A stretch of 64,000 bases of DNA from the NCBI GenBank assembly GCA_026182355.1, contig JAPFBL010000119.1, positions 124,001 through 188,000 of the forward strand. The letters run 5' to 3'. How positions within the stretch are numbered: the first letter of the stretch is position 1; the number at the start of each line of letters is the position of its first letter. The DNA is from Hermatobates lingyangjiaoensis (lineage: Eukaryota > Arthropoda > Insecta > Hemiptera > Hermatobatidae). Both the position numbers and the translations under genes were made by a program. Under the pieces are notes generated by a model, which was given only the letters and a program-made list of their open reading frames with translations, had not been told where the DNA came from and ran no database searches. This document shows, piece after piece, positions 1-13,045 of the stretch.

Positions 1-1685
1 ATCACACATGTGAGATTACATGAACATTATTACTTCATTATCATGTTTTTGTAATTAAGGAATAATAGTAATAATTAAATACATCTCTGATTGGGCAATA
101 TACAATGCAAGAATTCCTAATTGTTAGTAAAACGACCGATTTGATAAACTAAAGATGTTTTTTTTTTATAATAAGGAAGTGTTTTCAGAAAAAAGTTTAA
201 TCTGAATTGAACCTAGTTGAGAATATAAATAAAAATATTGTCTAGAGAAGAAGAATAATGCAAGGGATGAGAAATATGGGAGGAAATGTTGTAGGGCGGG
301 GATTGTGGTGCTGCACAAAGCGAACATGAAACATTTATCCAGCCTGAGGAGAAATACATCTATTGGCCGTAAGCCTCAAAATCACACACCCCAAACTTAT
401 TTCTTTGTGTGGCGTAAGAAAACATTTCTGTTTTATTTTGGTATTCACAATATGATTACTATATAAATAAATAAAAACACATGTTTTGAATATTTCTTAC
501 ATCAATAAACTTATGCAAAGTTTAAAAGAATTAATTTGTCATTATTGGAGGTATTCTTAAAATATGTCTTAATTATAACTACTGACATTTTTCATATATT
601 TTTTTTTACAATAGAAGTAATATTCAAAGCTGTGTTGGAAGAATTGCAACGTGTTTTTAACTAGCCTAACTGACTTACAAATACATTAGTCATATTAGTA
701 TAATAACATTATTAATAATGATAGATAGCGGATCTTTCTTGTGTGAATCGTGTTATGTGAGGTCCGTGTGAGAACTGGCATCATGAGAAACGGTAAGGTC
801 ACTGCGTATTTCAACGGAAGACCTCTGATTATTCATACAGGAGTTTAGCTTGGTAGAAGACAAACCCACAAAAAAAGTATCACATTGGGTGCAAATCAAT
901 ACAAATTGAGTGTGGGGGGGGGGATACAACTATTACAATGAAGATACTGGTGGGTATTGGTTAGTTTATTATGTACAGAATTAGAAAAATATTCCTTATC
1001 ACAGATGACATTACCATCCAAAAGAAGAGAGGGTATTGGATATTTTTTAAGTAAAGGAAATGGATTAAAGCGTTGTTAAGGAGGACAGGTTTATAGATAT
1101 GCAGGTTCTAAAAAGTCTTCCACGAAAAATAATCATAAAGAGATTTCTTATATAGTTTTTTTTTAATTATGCATATACTATATTTTAAAGATTTTTTGAT
1201 TAAAATTGAGATTCTACCCTTTCAATGGGATGCGATGTGGGCATGTCTTTAGTGTGGTCGACCACACTGTCAGGAAATTGGTTTCTATAAATATCGACAT
1301 CCATCAAGCACTCTTTACAACTTGTAAAATGAAATATAATAACATTTACAAATATATAAGCGTTAATAGAATAATCATATAAGCTAATTAGTTGTAACTT
1401 GATGGTGATGGATCACAAATATACAGTAACCTTATTACAGGTTGCTATCTTTTTAAACGATAACAAGAAAACCCAATTTCATACAGGAATTACATTTCAC
1501 TGAATCAAACTGACTGGAAGAAACGATCGATGTTTTCAGCGTCAGCCTAATGACATCAGTCAGCGACACTCTTTTCATATGATACGTAGCCCAGCATCGC
1601 AAACAAATTCAAGCACGTCATTTCACTTTCAATAACTTTAAAATACAGTTTTCTTTACTCTAAGGAAACAATTTTCCTAATTTTT
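1..1685. other. AT-rich DNA, no gene seen
   Basis: No open frame with recognisable similarity and no repeat boundary is visible. The only distinctive item is a run of ten G at 914-923, which stands out in such AT-rich sequence. Confidence 0.5.
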
Positions 1686-1800
1686 TATTACTTTATTACA
1701 AGAAAAGTATAGTGGCTCATAAAAAAAAATTCGATCCCGAGAATTTGATAGATTTACATGTCGTTGGTTCCTCAAAGGTTATATTTGACATTTTTACGGC
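1686..1800 (+). mobile_element. Terminal fragment of the foldback TIR element family
   Basis: This stretch resembles the left end of the element at 2221-3351. It has the same order of a TTACTTTA-type end, an AAAGTATAGTGG-like block, an A run, a GATCCCGAGA-like block and TTACATGT. A second, weaker match lies near 6738-6835. Only one end is visible, so this is a truncated or decayed copy. The open frame across it (1712-1951) has no recognisable protein similarity. Confidence 0.4.
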
Positions 1801-2220
1801 CGCAATAACTAGAGTAATATCAGGTTTTTCATTAAACGTAAAAGTAATTTCTGCAATAAAATGTAAACTTTTGGACTCATCATTGGTTATGAAGCGAAAG
1901 TATTATAGTAATAATGAAATTATACTCAAAAATATGACTCCTGAAGGATAAAATGAATACTTTTTTTGTTGAAATTACATGAATAGAAAGGGATGATATG
2001 GTACAGTTTATGACGATTACATAAAACATTTTATTTTATGCTGAACAAAAAATTATTGAATAATAACTTTTTGTGAAAAAATTTCACCAACATTAGTATA
2101 CAATAAAAATAGTCATAAATTATTTAGCCAAAAAATAAAATTTAAAAAATTCTGTGTAATATAAATCTAAAAACTGAAAAATCAACTAGGAAAAACGAAT
2201 ACTTGTAGTTTTTAATGGAT

Positions 2221-3351
2221 TTTACTTTACAAAAAAAAAGTAAAGCTATCATGAAAAAATTTTATCTCGAGATTTTGACGTATTTACATGTTCTGAGGCA
2301 ACCAAAGTCAATAATTTGTCTGTATGTATGTATGTATGCATAAAAAAATAGACCACACAGTTTGATATATCAAGTTCATATTTTACAGAAAATTAGACCC
2401 TATAGTTTAGATATCCCATACTGTTTTTGGATAACATTGTCTCTTGGAAAAGTCACTTTTTTTGGCCAAAATTACATTACAAATTTCTTTTCTCTTCAAC
2501 TTCTACATCTAGAGCGTTGAAATTTGAGATTTTTATGAAACTGGCAGAACCGAGAACTGAAAAGAAACTAAAATATTTAAAAAAATCTGGAGTGGCCTAC
2601 AATCAACTTTACTTTAAGTAAACTTAATATCAAACTTCTTGGGTATATAATATATAATGTCTCATTTAAGCATAGTATAAACGTCTAAATGGAATATGTT
2701 TATTAGTCTTTCATTCTTGAGGTAGTACGGATAGTGATTATATTCAGGTTGATCCACTTATCAATATATAAGCTTATTTTTGTATATCACACCACTGATC
2801 CAAATAATTTCATTTGTATAACTACAAAAGTAATAACATTTTTGAAAATCCAATGTAAAAATTTCCTGTGACGAAATATAAGATTGAATTATAAGTCAAA
2901 CTTTTTACATTTTATTGAAAAATGTTTTTTCCGTTGTTTTAAAAACCTGGATATATTTTTCTTTTATTACATTTGTAACCTCAAAGACAAAATTTCAAAA
3001 TTCTAGAGTCAGTAGTTTAGGAGAAGAAAAATATAGTCTAAAAACAGTTTTTTGGCAAAAAAAAGTGACTTTTCCGTCATTCATAATTGCTCTTAAACAA
3101 TAGGGATCATCTACGCTATGAGGCCCATTTTCGTGAAAATATCAACTTGATCCATCAAAGAGTCTGGACCGTAGCGTGGTAACAAACTTTGGGTACATAC
3201 TCGCTCACCCACACCACTCACCTATACACACACAGAAATCATCGAAAAAACTTCATAAATCGACTTCTGGGACCTCAAAATATGTAATTCCGTCAAAATC
3301 TCGAGATCAAATTTTTTCACGATCACCATACTTTACTTATAGTAAAGTAAA
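2221..3351. mobile_element. Foldback / long terminal-inverted-repeat DNA element
   Basis: The left end begins TTTACTTTAC and the right end is its reverse complement, GTAAAGTAAA. Similarity continues inward for about 100 bp on each side: GTAAAG, a TGAAAAAATTT block, CTCGAGATTTTGACG and a TTACAT block. A further inverted pair lies at about 2440-2475 and 3050-3085 (GAAAAGTCACTTTTTTTGGC against GCAAAAAAAAGTGACTTTTC), so the inverted repeat extends well into the element. No transposase frame is seen, so it is non-autonomous. I could not fix a target-site duplication, so the superfamily is unknown. The short open frames inside it (2427-2621, 2915-3103, 3176-3373) follow the repeat and should not be read as genes. 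Confidence 0.7.
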
Positions 3352-5403
3352 CATGAAAAGGTATTTTTTGTAATACAATTTAAAAAAAATATACCAGATA
3401 ATTTTGAGCTCATGATTTATATCAAATTCTTGTGTACATGATAGAGATCATAACTATTTGATGGATAGTAATAACATTGTACTAAAAAAAGAACCTTTTG
3501 AGGGCATGGGCTAAATAATTGTTTGCTAAAATTATATAGATAGAGAACGCTGGTAAGGTACATTTTATGATTTCAGAAAATTCTCTGCTGAATTGCTAAA
3601 TATGGAACAATGATATTGTGTTTAAAAAAAATCAGATATTACCATTAAAACGGATGAATTCGTTACATTGATTAGCAATGAGTTTGGTTATTACTTTAGC
3701 AACTGGTTTGATGTTACGCCTACACGATAGGCTCATTATTAACGATTCACGATACCCAAAAGAAAATAACTGTCAAGGAATATATTATAATTACTTGTAT
3801 GAAAGTTGTGTGTAGGCCACTCAAGATTATTGTTCCTTTTTTTAAACTTTATTTTACTTTGCAAAATATAACTTAAGAAAATGTAGGACTCTCAATGTAA
3901 AATAAATGGGAGATGCAATATTGCCGCGAGGACTCAACATCGACTGATGAGGGACTTTGTCCGCCTCAGCTCTCTAGAAAACAAAGTCTTAAAATGAATG
4001 TGACGTGAAAAATATTTAATGATTTTGATTGTTAAGAGAAAATATTACATTAAAATTATAACTATAAATTTCCAACTGTAGTCACTTTACAAATTGTGCT
4101 ATAACAATACAGAGTAGTTACTAAAGAGTTAATCCAAGATGACCACATAAAAATAGATGATGTCATTTCATAATATGTTTACTTATTGTAAAATTGAATG
4201 TAGAAGAATCTACATTTTGTAGTATTAATTTATGAGAAAGTATTCAGTAAAAATTCCCCTTGAAAAAGTTTCTCTTTTCACATTCATTTCAATTATTTGA
4301 AATATTTATTGTTGTTTCAAGTCTCCCTGCTCCTACTTGGGTTTGTTTAGTTTACCTAATTTTTTTTTTATTCAAAAGGCATTGATTTTACTTGTGAACT
4401 ATATTTCAACGTTTATAATTTGATGAAATAACTTTAACAATTTTTGATTCATCTGATATTTATATAGATAATTTAGAATTTAGCAATGGCAAACAACTTA
4501 ACAAAATTTAATACTTTAATTTTAACGAATTTTGAGATATCTGAAATTTATTTAGATAATTTACAAAGGTTTATTAAACTTTCGTTTAATCCATTACCTA
4601 ATTGCGTTGTATCACTCTGACCTAAAAGAGTGATAAATAATGCAGCAGGTTACCTAATTATCATAGACAGTAAGTTAATATATGTTCAAAAAGGTTAAAT
4701 GATGTTCTACTTGAGTCAGAGTGATTTCATCTCAAAAATTTCTCTGGTCAAATTTTAGGGTAAAAAAATCTCAACAATTTAGATCATATATAAATGGGTT
4801 AATGTAAAAAAAAAAAGTTTTTGTGACTTCTTGCGATCAGTTAACAGGAAGTGCTCCGTTTTAGAATACAAGGTTTCCTCGTAACCATACTTTATTATTT
4901 AAAGTGTAGGATTATAAATAATAGTTTATTGTTCTTTTATCTAAAGTTATAATTATAAATGTTTTATTATACATTTTTTTGGAGAAAAATCACATTAAGG
5001 GACACAAATAAAAAAATTAAAATAAAATATACAACTATTTTCAACAAAATTCTTCATCAGTATCCTCTTCCAGAATATACTATCAAGAAATAATGGGCGC
5101 AAAAACTAACTTTGAAGTTGAATTCCTTATCTAGTATTTGAATGCCAATTCTCTGAGTTCATTGAAAATTTCGCCAAAAGTGACAACTTTCATGGAGTAG
5201 TACCAATTTTTTGTTAATACTCTCTTTGGATTCAGGATATAAAGTGAAAATTAAAACTAAAAAGTGATAATTTAACCTTTCTAACAGGATAATATCAGAT
5301 GGTATATCAAGTAGTCGCATTGAACAAAATTAAATTTATATCAGAAATGCGATTAATATAATCAAACTTGATTAATAATTGGTAATCATCATACGATTGA
5401 TGA
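3352..5403. other. No gene seen; isolated hammerhead-like half motif
   Basis: AT-rich sequence without recognisable coding similarity. At 3944-3962 lies CTGATGA followed by GGGAC-TTT-GTCC, which looks like the left box and stem II of a hammerhead ribozyme, but the expected GAAA does not follow the stem. Confidence 0.4.
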
Positions 5404-5690
5404 CATTAAAGATTAATTACTTGTGCCATCTGTTAAAGTGTCGTATTTACTCATGATGGGAAATTTCAAAAATTACGTCTCAACACAAAAGAGCTGTATG
5501 TCAAAACTAACAACGCGTTTCGAATACTTGATCTTCTCCTTCAGGTTTACATCTAGGAACGACTTCCAAGGAACCTGCTGCAATAACTTCCTCAACAGTG
5601 CAGATGGAAACCTGAAGAAGAACACTAAGTGTTTGAAACATGTTTTGACATAAAGTCTTTTGTGTGGAGATTTAAGTTTTGAAGTTCTCC
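5404..5690. repeat. Head-to-head (foldback) copy of repeat family Z
   Basis: Family Z is recognised by the block AACGCGTTTCGAA, an ACTTAGTGTTC-type hairpin and GGTTTACATC, with GTATTTACTCAT and AATTTCAAAAATTACGTCTC on the far side. Here a minus-oriented arm (about 5421-5555) is followed by a plus-oriented arm (about 5601-5690). The right arm contains CTGAAGA at 5612-5618, a hairpin around AACACTAAGTGTT and GAAA at 5635-5638. The left arm has the same layout with CTGAAGG. The layout recalls the terminal repeats of Penelope-like elements, but no Penelope coding sequence is attached. Confidence 0.6.
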
Positions 5691-7567
5691 CTTAGGACAT
5701 TAAATAATTTGTAGCAGTTGATATGATACATAGCTTACCACAGCACAGTATTCACAGAAGTCCATTTAGTACCATATGTAACACTTACAGGTAATACACA
5801 TATAGAATTCCAGGATTTTACATTTAATGCTGTTAGAGGCCGAAAGTGTGGTTCGTTTGTTATTTAACACCCATTTTAATTATCGGTAAACCAGATTATC
5901 TGCTTTATTCTACAAAAGAAGTTCTACATTTTATGTTTCTTAGATTTACAAAGAAGCTTTAATATAGCTAACAGTGTAAAAAACACGGACTATACGTCCT
6001 GTTTTACGAGTACGAGCACACTATTTTTTACCCCCCACCCTCCATGAGAAATATATTACTTCACCAAGCGATGTGATCAGTATATTCAATATACACTTGT
6101 TTGAACATGCTTTAATCAAAATCATTATTCAATATTCAACACTGAAGTCAAATGGGCTGCCTGTTGGCCACAACTGACATGCATTGAAAAAAAATAAGTC
6201 TCTTTCCTACTGAAATACTAAATTAACAATTTAGTATTTCATATCTCATATTAGTAATTCAACAATTACATACAATAATTTTTCTCATGGAAGCTAATTT
6301 CTAGGACCTATATATATAGCTCATATTTTATTTATATATTTTAAATTTGCTTTTACACTGCCATGAATGACATAAGCGAATTTATTTGATTCTTATTCAG
6401 CTTTTCCCGATTTTTTATTCGAGAAGTGATAATTAAAAAAAAGAGTTGCATGATATTTCAAATAAGGTTTGATATTAAGCGAAGCGTGTCAAGTTTAATA
6501 TATTCCTAGAATGTAATTGAGTGAAGCCAGTGAATTCCGCATCTCATACTTCGCTTCCGTTATGCTCCCAGCTTGAGATTAAATTCACTCTAATATCCCC
6601 CATAGGTTATTTTACACAACACCCGTAGAGTGTACAATATGACCAGATGAGTGTACACAGATGGTTGAAGTGTGAAAAATGGCATTTAATAATATCTAAT
6701 TTTAAACGAAGAAATATCACCACTAACAAATTTGCAACATGACAATAAGTGAAGTATAGTAAAAATTAGATGCGTAAACTTTACCTAATTTACATGTTTT
6801 GGGTCACTTAACTCTATTATTGAAATTGTATTGATGATGGTTGTCTGCCTATCTGTGTGGGTGTGTGTGCTTCTGTTTTTTTTTAATACTTTATTTGCAA
6901 CACGTTCCACAATAAATACTACATCCTACTTTTGGTCATTAAATTATTAAATACTTTGGCATTCAAAAAATGTTTGTTAGATATAAAAGTAATCCTACAT
7001 TATATAGTTGTTTGGTAGAATCACAATAGTATCACAAAACATAATTAGGGCTTAATATTACAAAATATAAGTTATTATAAATCATTAACTATACTGATAA
7101 AATAAAAAAAAATTCAAATCATTTGCAAAGAGTCATTTATATTAATATTCTCTGTACAATAAGAATAACATATAAATATAATAATTAATTTCCTAATAAT
7201 CAATGAACAATAATATATTTAGGGTAAAATTAAGTATACATTCAATTATTGACTAGTATTCTCTCAAATATAATTTTAATTAAATTATATGCATTTATCT
7301 ATATAACATTCGCGAGTGTGTGTGTGTGTGTGTGTGTGTGCGTATGCTGTGGCTAACAGTTTTTTGGATATACTATAGGTCACAGTGATAGAAAGAATTA
7401 ATTTTTCATTAAATTTGAAAACAAACATATATAAAAACTACCAGTGATTCTTACATTGGATATACCCTTAAATTTAATAACCGTTTTGAGTGAAGGTAAT
7501 TCAACGAGCAAGCTTTTTAAACCAGTTTGTTTTTGATAACCATCTTACTCAAAACTTTAATGAAATA
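5691..7567. other. No gene seen; TG microsatellite
   Basis: AT-rich sequence with a (TG)n microsatellite at about 7313-7340 and a weak foldback-family fragment near 6738-6835. No coding similarity is recognised. Confidence 0.5.
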
Positions 7568-8692
7568 CTGGCAGACGTGCCCGTCTTTGACGGGTATTTT
7601 ACAAAAAATTCAGATATGATAGTTGCATTTCAAAATATTTTAGAAATAGTTGTATTTTCTATTTATAAATTAGAAATATTATAAAATAGGAGAAAATATA
7701 TATATTAGTACAGTGTTAAGTAAGTGCCTCTGTATACATCACATTAACTGTCTGTCCTTCAGGTGCATGGAAGAACAGAGAGTTGAAACCTCTTACAGTT
7801 GACAATGAGAGAAACACTTGGTCTCACTCTTTTTAATTCCTGCCCTAAACAGAGTTTGGTCTTGCGACATATTTACCATTATTGCGAAACAGACGCTGAC
7901 AGAAATTGCAACCGTTTGAATTGAAAGGGACAGTTTCTATGTATCATTGGCATGCGTGGTATAAACACTGATTCCCCAGTACCACACACCAGTCATATCA
8001 GCCCCTATGATGTATTTGTGTCCCGTTGCACATTTTTGGGTCACTCAAGCAGGCAGTCTATGAGTAGTCACGGAGTCAAGAAATTCACTTAGATAATGAA
8101 CTGCTTCCTCATCACTAATCACTCTGTTTACTGATTTGTAAGTTCATTCCTCAGCTTGATATAGTGCAAGAATTTGTTAATTGATTTTTCCTGCCTGCTC
8201 ATTGGCAGGGGTGAGAATTGCTCGTTCACATAGCCAGTTATCCTGAATAGAGGCAGATCTTGAACTTCGGGAAACACCTTATCAATTATCTCTTGCGGGG
8301 AGCCTAAATGCTAATGATATTAAAATGAACTAACAATACCTACTTGCCATAATTGTTTATTCTCAAAATAAATGAATGACATTTTCAAAATATCAGAGTA
8401 GTTAGGCAAAGACAGCTTAAAAGTCCATAACTTCGCTTCTGCGTTGAATTTTCATTCCATTCACAGCTTAGATTTTAAATTAGACATACATAATCCTACT
8501 TTCAAAGTTTCAGCTTGCTGCTATGTCTTATGGTGGCTGAGTTTACTTGTGACAAAATTTTCCGAGAAAGCGACAGTTAGAAATTTTTCTAAGAGTAAAT
8601 TCGGTTTCTCTAATATATGAAACGTAAAGATAACTTGAAATGAGTCAGTTCTAAGCAATGTACAGACAAAACCTTTCTTTTATTTATATAGA
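7568..8692 (-). mobile_element. Helitron, internally deleted, minus strand
   Basis: On the minus strand the element begins with a TC-type Helitron 5' end (TCTATATAAATAAAAG, at 8692) and ends at 7568 with a hairpin (CCCGTC-AAA-GACGGG) followed by about ten bases and CCAG, a one-base variant of the canonical CTAG terminus. Helitrons insert at AT without target duplication, which fits. Inside are a conserved 5' region (about 8400-8690) and a decayed C-terminal helicase (about 7715-8310). The copy is about 1.1 kb, far shorter than an autonomous Helitron, so it depends on another element for movement. Other copies are at 23248, 29533, 45204-46335 and 46740. Confidence 0.8.
7715..8310 (-). pseudogene. 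Helitron Rep/Helicase, C-terminal Pif1-type helicase remnant
   Basis: Minus-strand translation across frames gives WLCERAILTPANEQAGKIN, then in the same frame, separated by stops, YKSVNRVISDEEAVHYLSEF. These segments correspond to the C-terminal part of the Pif1-like helicase of Helitron transposases, in which a WL.ERAIL.P.N block is followed by DEEAV.YP.EFL, LCNGTRL and an FSHGQL block. The LCNGTRL block is frame-shifted or lost here. The N-terminal Rep/HUH nuclease and the Walker A region are absent. Stops and frameshifts make this a pseudogene. It shows that this non-autonomous family derives from an autonomous Helitron by internal deletion. Confidence 0.7.
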
Positions 8693-10878
8693 TATGATTT
8701 TATTTGGAAATGATCAAGTTATTTAACCATATTCATTTCAGAAGTATTAATGAAAACATTTACCTTACTAATATAAATCACTACCAAATTATTAGACCAA
8801 TGTTGATAAAATAAAAAGAAACATAACCAAAATACATTTGAAGTAATGCTTTTAGGAGGTGAAATCTATTTGCTATAGGCTTCAATGAGGTGAGGTGTGG
8901 TATGGAAGATAACGAAACCGAGGGTTCGGAGAATGAGTCTAGAAATATGAGTATATTTAAAATGACGGAAGGCAGAAAACCCCTCCCAGATGATGTATCC
9001 AGTTCTGTTGTTGCACAATGCAAGGTATCTGCTAATGATCTCAACCCTTGAAGAAATGAAATTTCATTTTAGATGAAACTGATAATAATAATTTTTTGTT
9101 TCTTTGAAAAATCAGCTCGTAGGTGCTAATACCTATCTAATGACTATTCTATATTAACAATGAAGAAATATTTTTCCAATATTATTATTTAATATTAGAC
9201 TGGAAAGGTCTTGAACTTACTTAAAATATAGTAGGCCCATACCTTGTAAATGTTTTCATCGTTTGTTTATTACCCTCTTGTTGGCTGCAGTTTCTTATTT
9301 AAAGTTACGTAGAAATTACAAAACTGGTGTGTTTGGCTGCCACTGTATGATTAAGAGTATCAAATAGAAATGTAACCTGCATATTAAAAAGTTTCTAGAG
9401 ATATCTCTATCTTTACTAGCAAGTAAGGACATGTTTAAGAGAACATTTCTTCAAAACTGTTACTATTTTACATGGGTCCTCCGAGGTAAAGGACACTAAA
9501 AAGAACGTTGAATATAGGAGAAATTAATTAAAAACGGACAGGAATATAAAAGTCATGCATACAAAGTTACTAAATGTACGAGTAAGACAGGGACAAAATG
9601 TAAGAACATTTTTGGTACGGAACTTTCGTCAACTAACTATTTAATTTATGCTCATAAAATAGAGCTGTCCTAATATTGGAATAACCAATATAAATATGTA
9701 TATAAAGGAAGAGAGAGAGAGAGCAAGGGAGAGAAGGGGAAAGAGATCAGGAAAGAAAGAAATAAGAGAGATATTTCAGGAAACATTCATTTTTCATCAT
9801 CATCTGTTCTTCTTACGACTTTCTCTCACTTGCGTTTTTTTTATTTTCTTTCTTTTTTTGTCTCAACCTATTACATTTTTCACGCGTCCGACTGAAAGGT
9901 CGAGGTCCATAGTTTGAACTACGCTGGCCTAGAGTATATTAACAATAAATCAATAACAAACGGATCTCAAGTAATCAAAAATAAATAAGAATACAATATA
10001 ATAAACCAGGATAAACAATCATATAAGAAACCAACTGCAGATATAATACTTACATGACTACATTAGTATTATATGTTGATTATAATTATGTATTATGCGT
10101 AATTGTGATAGAGGTCGTGAAAGCCCATCTCCATTAAGTCTGCCTTAGGCCTGTCAAAACAATTGTCATTCATGTCTATCTATTTGCTTCGAATGGAACA
10201 AATCCTGTGACACCGAGAAGAGCTTCATGCTAAATCAGCAATCTGATCGGCCTTGTCGTAATGTAATTGAAGGCACAAGACATTCAATTGAAACAGTAAA
10301 GGTACACTGATTAGGGAAAGAACATACTATAGTCAAGAGGCAGCGTTCTAAAACAGACTGTGAACTTCATTGCACCTGATAAATCACTACACACTATCTT
10401 GCAAGATAGGTATCAAACTGATAGGTATCAGTATCAAACTGAACCATCCAGTAATAGTTACAATTTATAAGGTACTTTTTATTCTAATTACTTATTTTAA
10501 TGATTTTTATTCTATTAAAACAGTGTAAACATGTTCACTGAACAAATCAATATCTCTTTAAGTGGAACTCATTTAGACAACACAGTTATAAGACGGAGGG
10601 AGCTTTTATTTGTTTTCCAGTTTAGTGGCTTGATATTAATCTGGATTGATATATGTTTTTGTTTTCAAAGATGAGAGAATGATAAAATGAATATTATTTA
10701 TAATGTGAATATACTGCAAAATAAAAATAACATTCTAAAATTGGCACAGGTCACAAAACTATGCCTGCTTAGAAATATAAGTAGAGGATAGTTTATTGAC
10801 GTTTGATTACTATAAATATAACTCTGTCAATGCGCTGGCAGTGATTAACAATGTAAATTATATTATTATATATCTATA
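8693..10878. other. No gene seen; GA-rich tract
   Basis: AT-rich sequence with no recognised coding similarity. A purine-rich GAGAGAGA tract lies at about 9709-9760 and gives a low-complexity arginine/glutamate-rich open frame that should not be called a gene. A short direct repeat of GATAGGTATCA occurs around 10405-10435. Confidence 0.45.
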
Positions 10879-11105
10879 TATCAATATAGGCAAAGAAACA
10901 AAAATAAATAAATATCACGCACTTACAGTCTCTAATTTTCGGTTTGAACCGTCGTCAGAAGAAATAAGAGAGGGAAACAAAGCGCACTTAGTTACTCTTT
11001 GTATTACGGTTCAAACCAAAAATTAGAGACTGTGTGTTTTTTATTTTTCTTTATTTATTTTTATTTTTTTATCTTTATTGGGCTTTCTTTGTCTGTTTCG
11101 GATCG
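10879..11105. repeat. Head-to-head (foldback) copy of repeat family X
   Basis: Family X is marked by GGTTCAAACC, AAAATTAGAGACTGTAAGTG and a flank containing TTTGTCTATATTGA or a variant. A minus-oriented arm (about 10879-10960) faces a plus-oriented arm (about 10998-11105). The left arm read on the minus strand has CTGACGA (10952-10958), a GGTT-CA-AACC hairpin and GAAA (10937-10940). Other copies are at 21525-21620, 43250-43370 and 63493-63690. Confidence 0.65.
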
Positions 11106-12394
11106 TTTTTTCAACGATTGGCATAGATATAAGTCAAGATTCCACAGTTAACACAAAAAATAAAAATCGAATTCTAAAACACAGTTAGAAATTCTGAAAT
11201 GGGACTAAAATCTTTCAACAAAAAAAAAACTAGTCTTCGAGATAATGTCACTCATACTGAAACAAGTGAAACAGGACATCTGGTGTGGGAAAAGTGAGAA
11301 TGCAGGGACGCAAGAGAGTTATTTTAAAGGTATACAGGAGTACTAGCTTTGTCTATAGTCTAACAGGATTGACAGCTCATAATTACTTTATACTTATTTC
11401 TTCTTGAATTTCTTTGTTTACCCTGATTTGCTCTGTCTTTTGTTTCATCTCCTAAAATAATTCTTTTGCCTTTCTCCCTTTTCAAATACCACACCAGATG
11501 TCTTTTTTCACTTGTTTCAGTTTACATGGAACTCGAACCATAACTTTTTTTTTTTTTGGAAAATTATAGTCCCATTTTTTAATTTCATACTGTATTTTAG
11601 AAGTTGTTTGGTGGATTATAACTGCTTTACACTCAATTTCATTTCCCAAATGTTGACTCAGCATGTCAACCCACTAATCTCTCGTAAACAAGTAGAAAGT
11701 AAAATATCCATTTTTAGAATTCCTAATAGCTAAAACATTATTCTGAACTACTTTCATTTTATTTTTGCTATTAATTCTTTCTTCCGATTTTACCTTCAAC
11801 TTTCTCTTAATTCCCTCCTCACTTATTAGATTTCATTCTAATTCTTTTGATCGGACAGGTGGTTTTTTTTATCTCATAGATACTACCTATAATATAGGAA
11901 TTGAAACCAACATATTACCCAACTACACCATTTATAAATTGATTTATCTTTCTTTCAAATTTCCATTTACATTAAAATTAATCACTGACATTTTTAATTG
12001 AAATGAAACACTTGAATTGAATATTTAAATTATTTATGTTGTGTTATTTGTTATATGCCGGGAGAATAGAATGCAATCGGTCAAACCTCCGTTCTTATAT
12101 TATGATTGTTATTTTAATGTCACAAAAAAACAATGAAAACATACATGAATAATAAAAAAAACATAGAAAACGAAAATAAAATTCCCTACAGCTCAAACAA
12201 AACAGACAAATATCGAATATGCACTATTATATTTGGTCATCATTCCCTTCTCAAGATGAATGAATTCAGTTGTTAAAGACATATTCATCATGAATATTAA
12301 ACTGGAACATTCAAAGGAGTGTTGATACAATAGAGAGTACATAGATAAAGCCTACATTGGGAAATTCATATAACAAATATATTAGTTGAGACGA
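11106..12394. other. No gene seen
   Basis: AT-rich sequence. Overlapping short frames on both strands at 11482-11733 and at 11765-12001 are low-complexity translations of T-rich sequence without recognisable similarity. Confidence 0.45.
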
Positions 12395-13045
12395 CAAAGA
12401 AAGGAGATTGTTCGGCAAGACTTGGGGCGTTAACCTTAAATATACATTTTGGCTCGACAGTGCTGCGCTCAGACTGGTTGTTTCTTATATGTCGGTGGTG
12501 TGGTATCCAGAGCAAAGTGAAGAAGATATTTCAACTAACCTTAACAAACTGCAAAGGCAAGAGACCTAGGGATAATTGAAGGAATAATCAACTGTCCTAC
12601 ATCCAGCATGGAAAAGTTATTGAACCTCTCCTATTAGAGGCATTTCTCAGAAAAGAGGCCATCAGTTGTTTTCTACGTTTAATAAAAAAATGAAAAAGGC
12701 CTTTGGGATAAAATGTCCAACAAGCTAACAGAACCACACATTAATAGTTATGCCAAAAAGAAATTAAATATCCATTTGAATTGGTTATTAATAATCACAT
12801 GCTTTGAAATACTCCTAGTTTCGGGAAAAGGGCTTTTCTTAAGAATACACATGGATCAAAAATTAATAACAAAACCCGTCTGCCATCAAATAATCGAATT
12901 GCAACATTTCTAGAACTTTCGGAGGGATTACCACTATCTCCTAGGCTGAAGTGCTCGGAGTCATTGTGGAGCGAATCTTAAAGAAGTTCACACAAAGAAG
13001 GACTACTTCTTATTAGACGAATGGTCGCACTGAAGGAGTCGTCTA
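12395..13045 (+). pseudogene. Non-LTR retrotransposon (R1/I-like) RT thumb and RNase H relic
   Basis: Translation across frames gives KTWGVNLKYTFWLDSAALRL, followed by VVSYMSVVWYPEQSEEDIS and LNKLQRQE. This is the post-catalytic region of R1/I-group retrotransposon RTs, usually a KTWGL...WLY..V.RP...Y.S.VWWP...LN.LQR pattern. It continues with NCPTSSMEKLLNLS, a segment around SNKLTEPHINSYAKKKLNIH, and a piece like AEVLGVIVERILKK that fits an RNase H domain (AEV...). Frameshifts and stops interrupt it repeatedly. The palm domain with the catalytic aspartates is absent. This is an old 5'-truncated copy, probably of the same clade as the relic at 55150-56290. Confidence 0.65.

Noticed and set aside
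9696..9917. Arg/Glu-rich open frame
   Set aside because: Translation of a GAGAGA purine tract followed by a pyrimidine tract. Low complexity.
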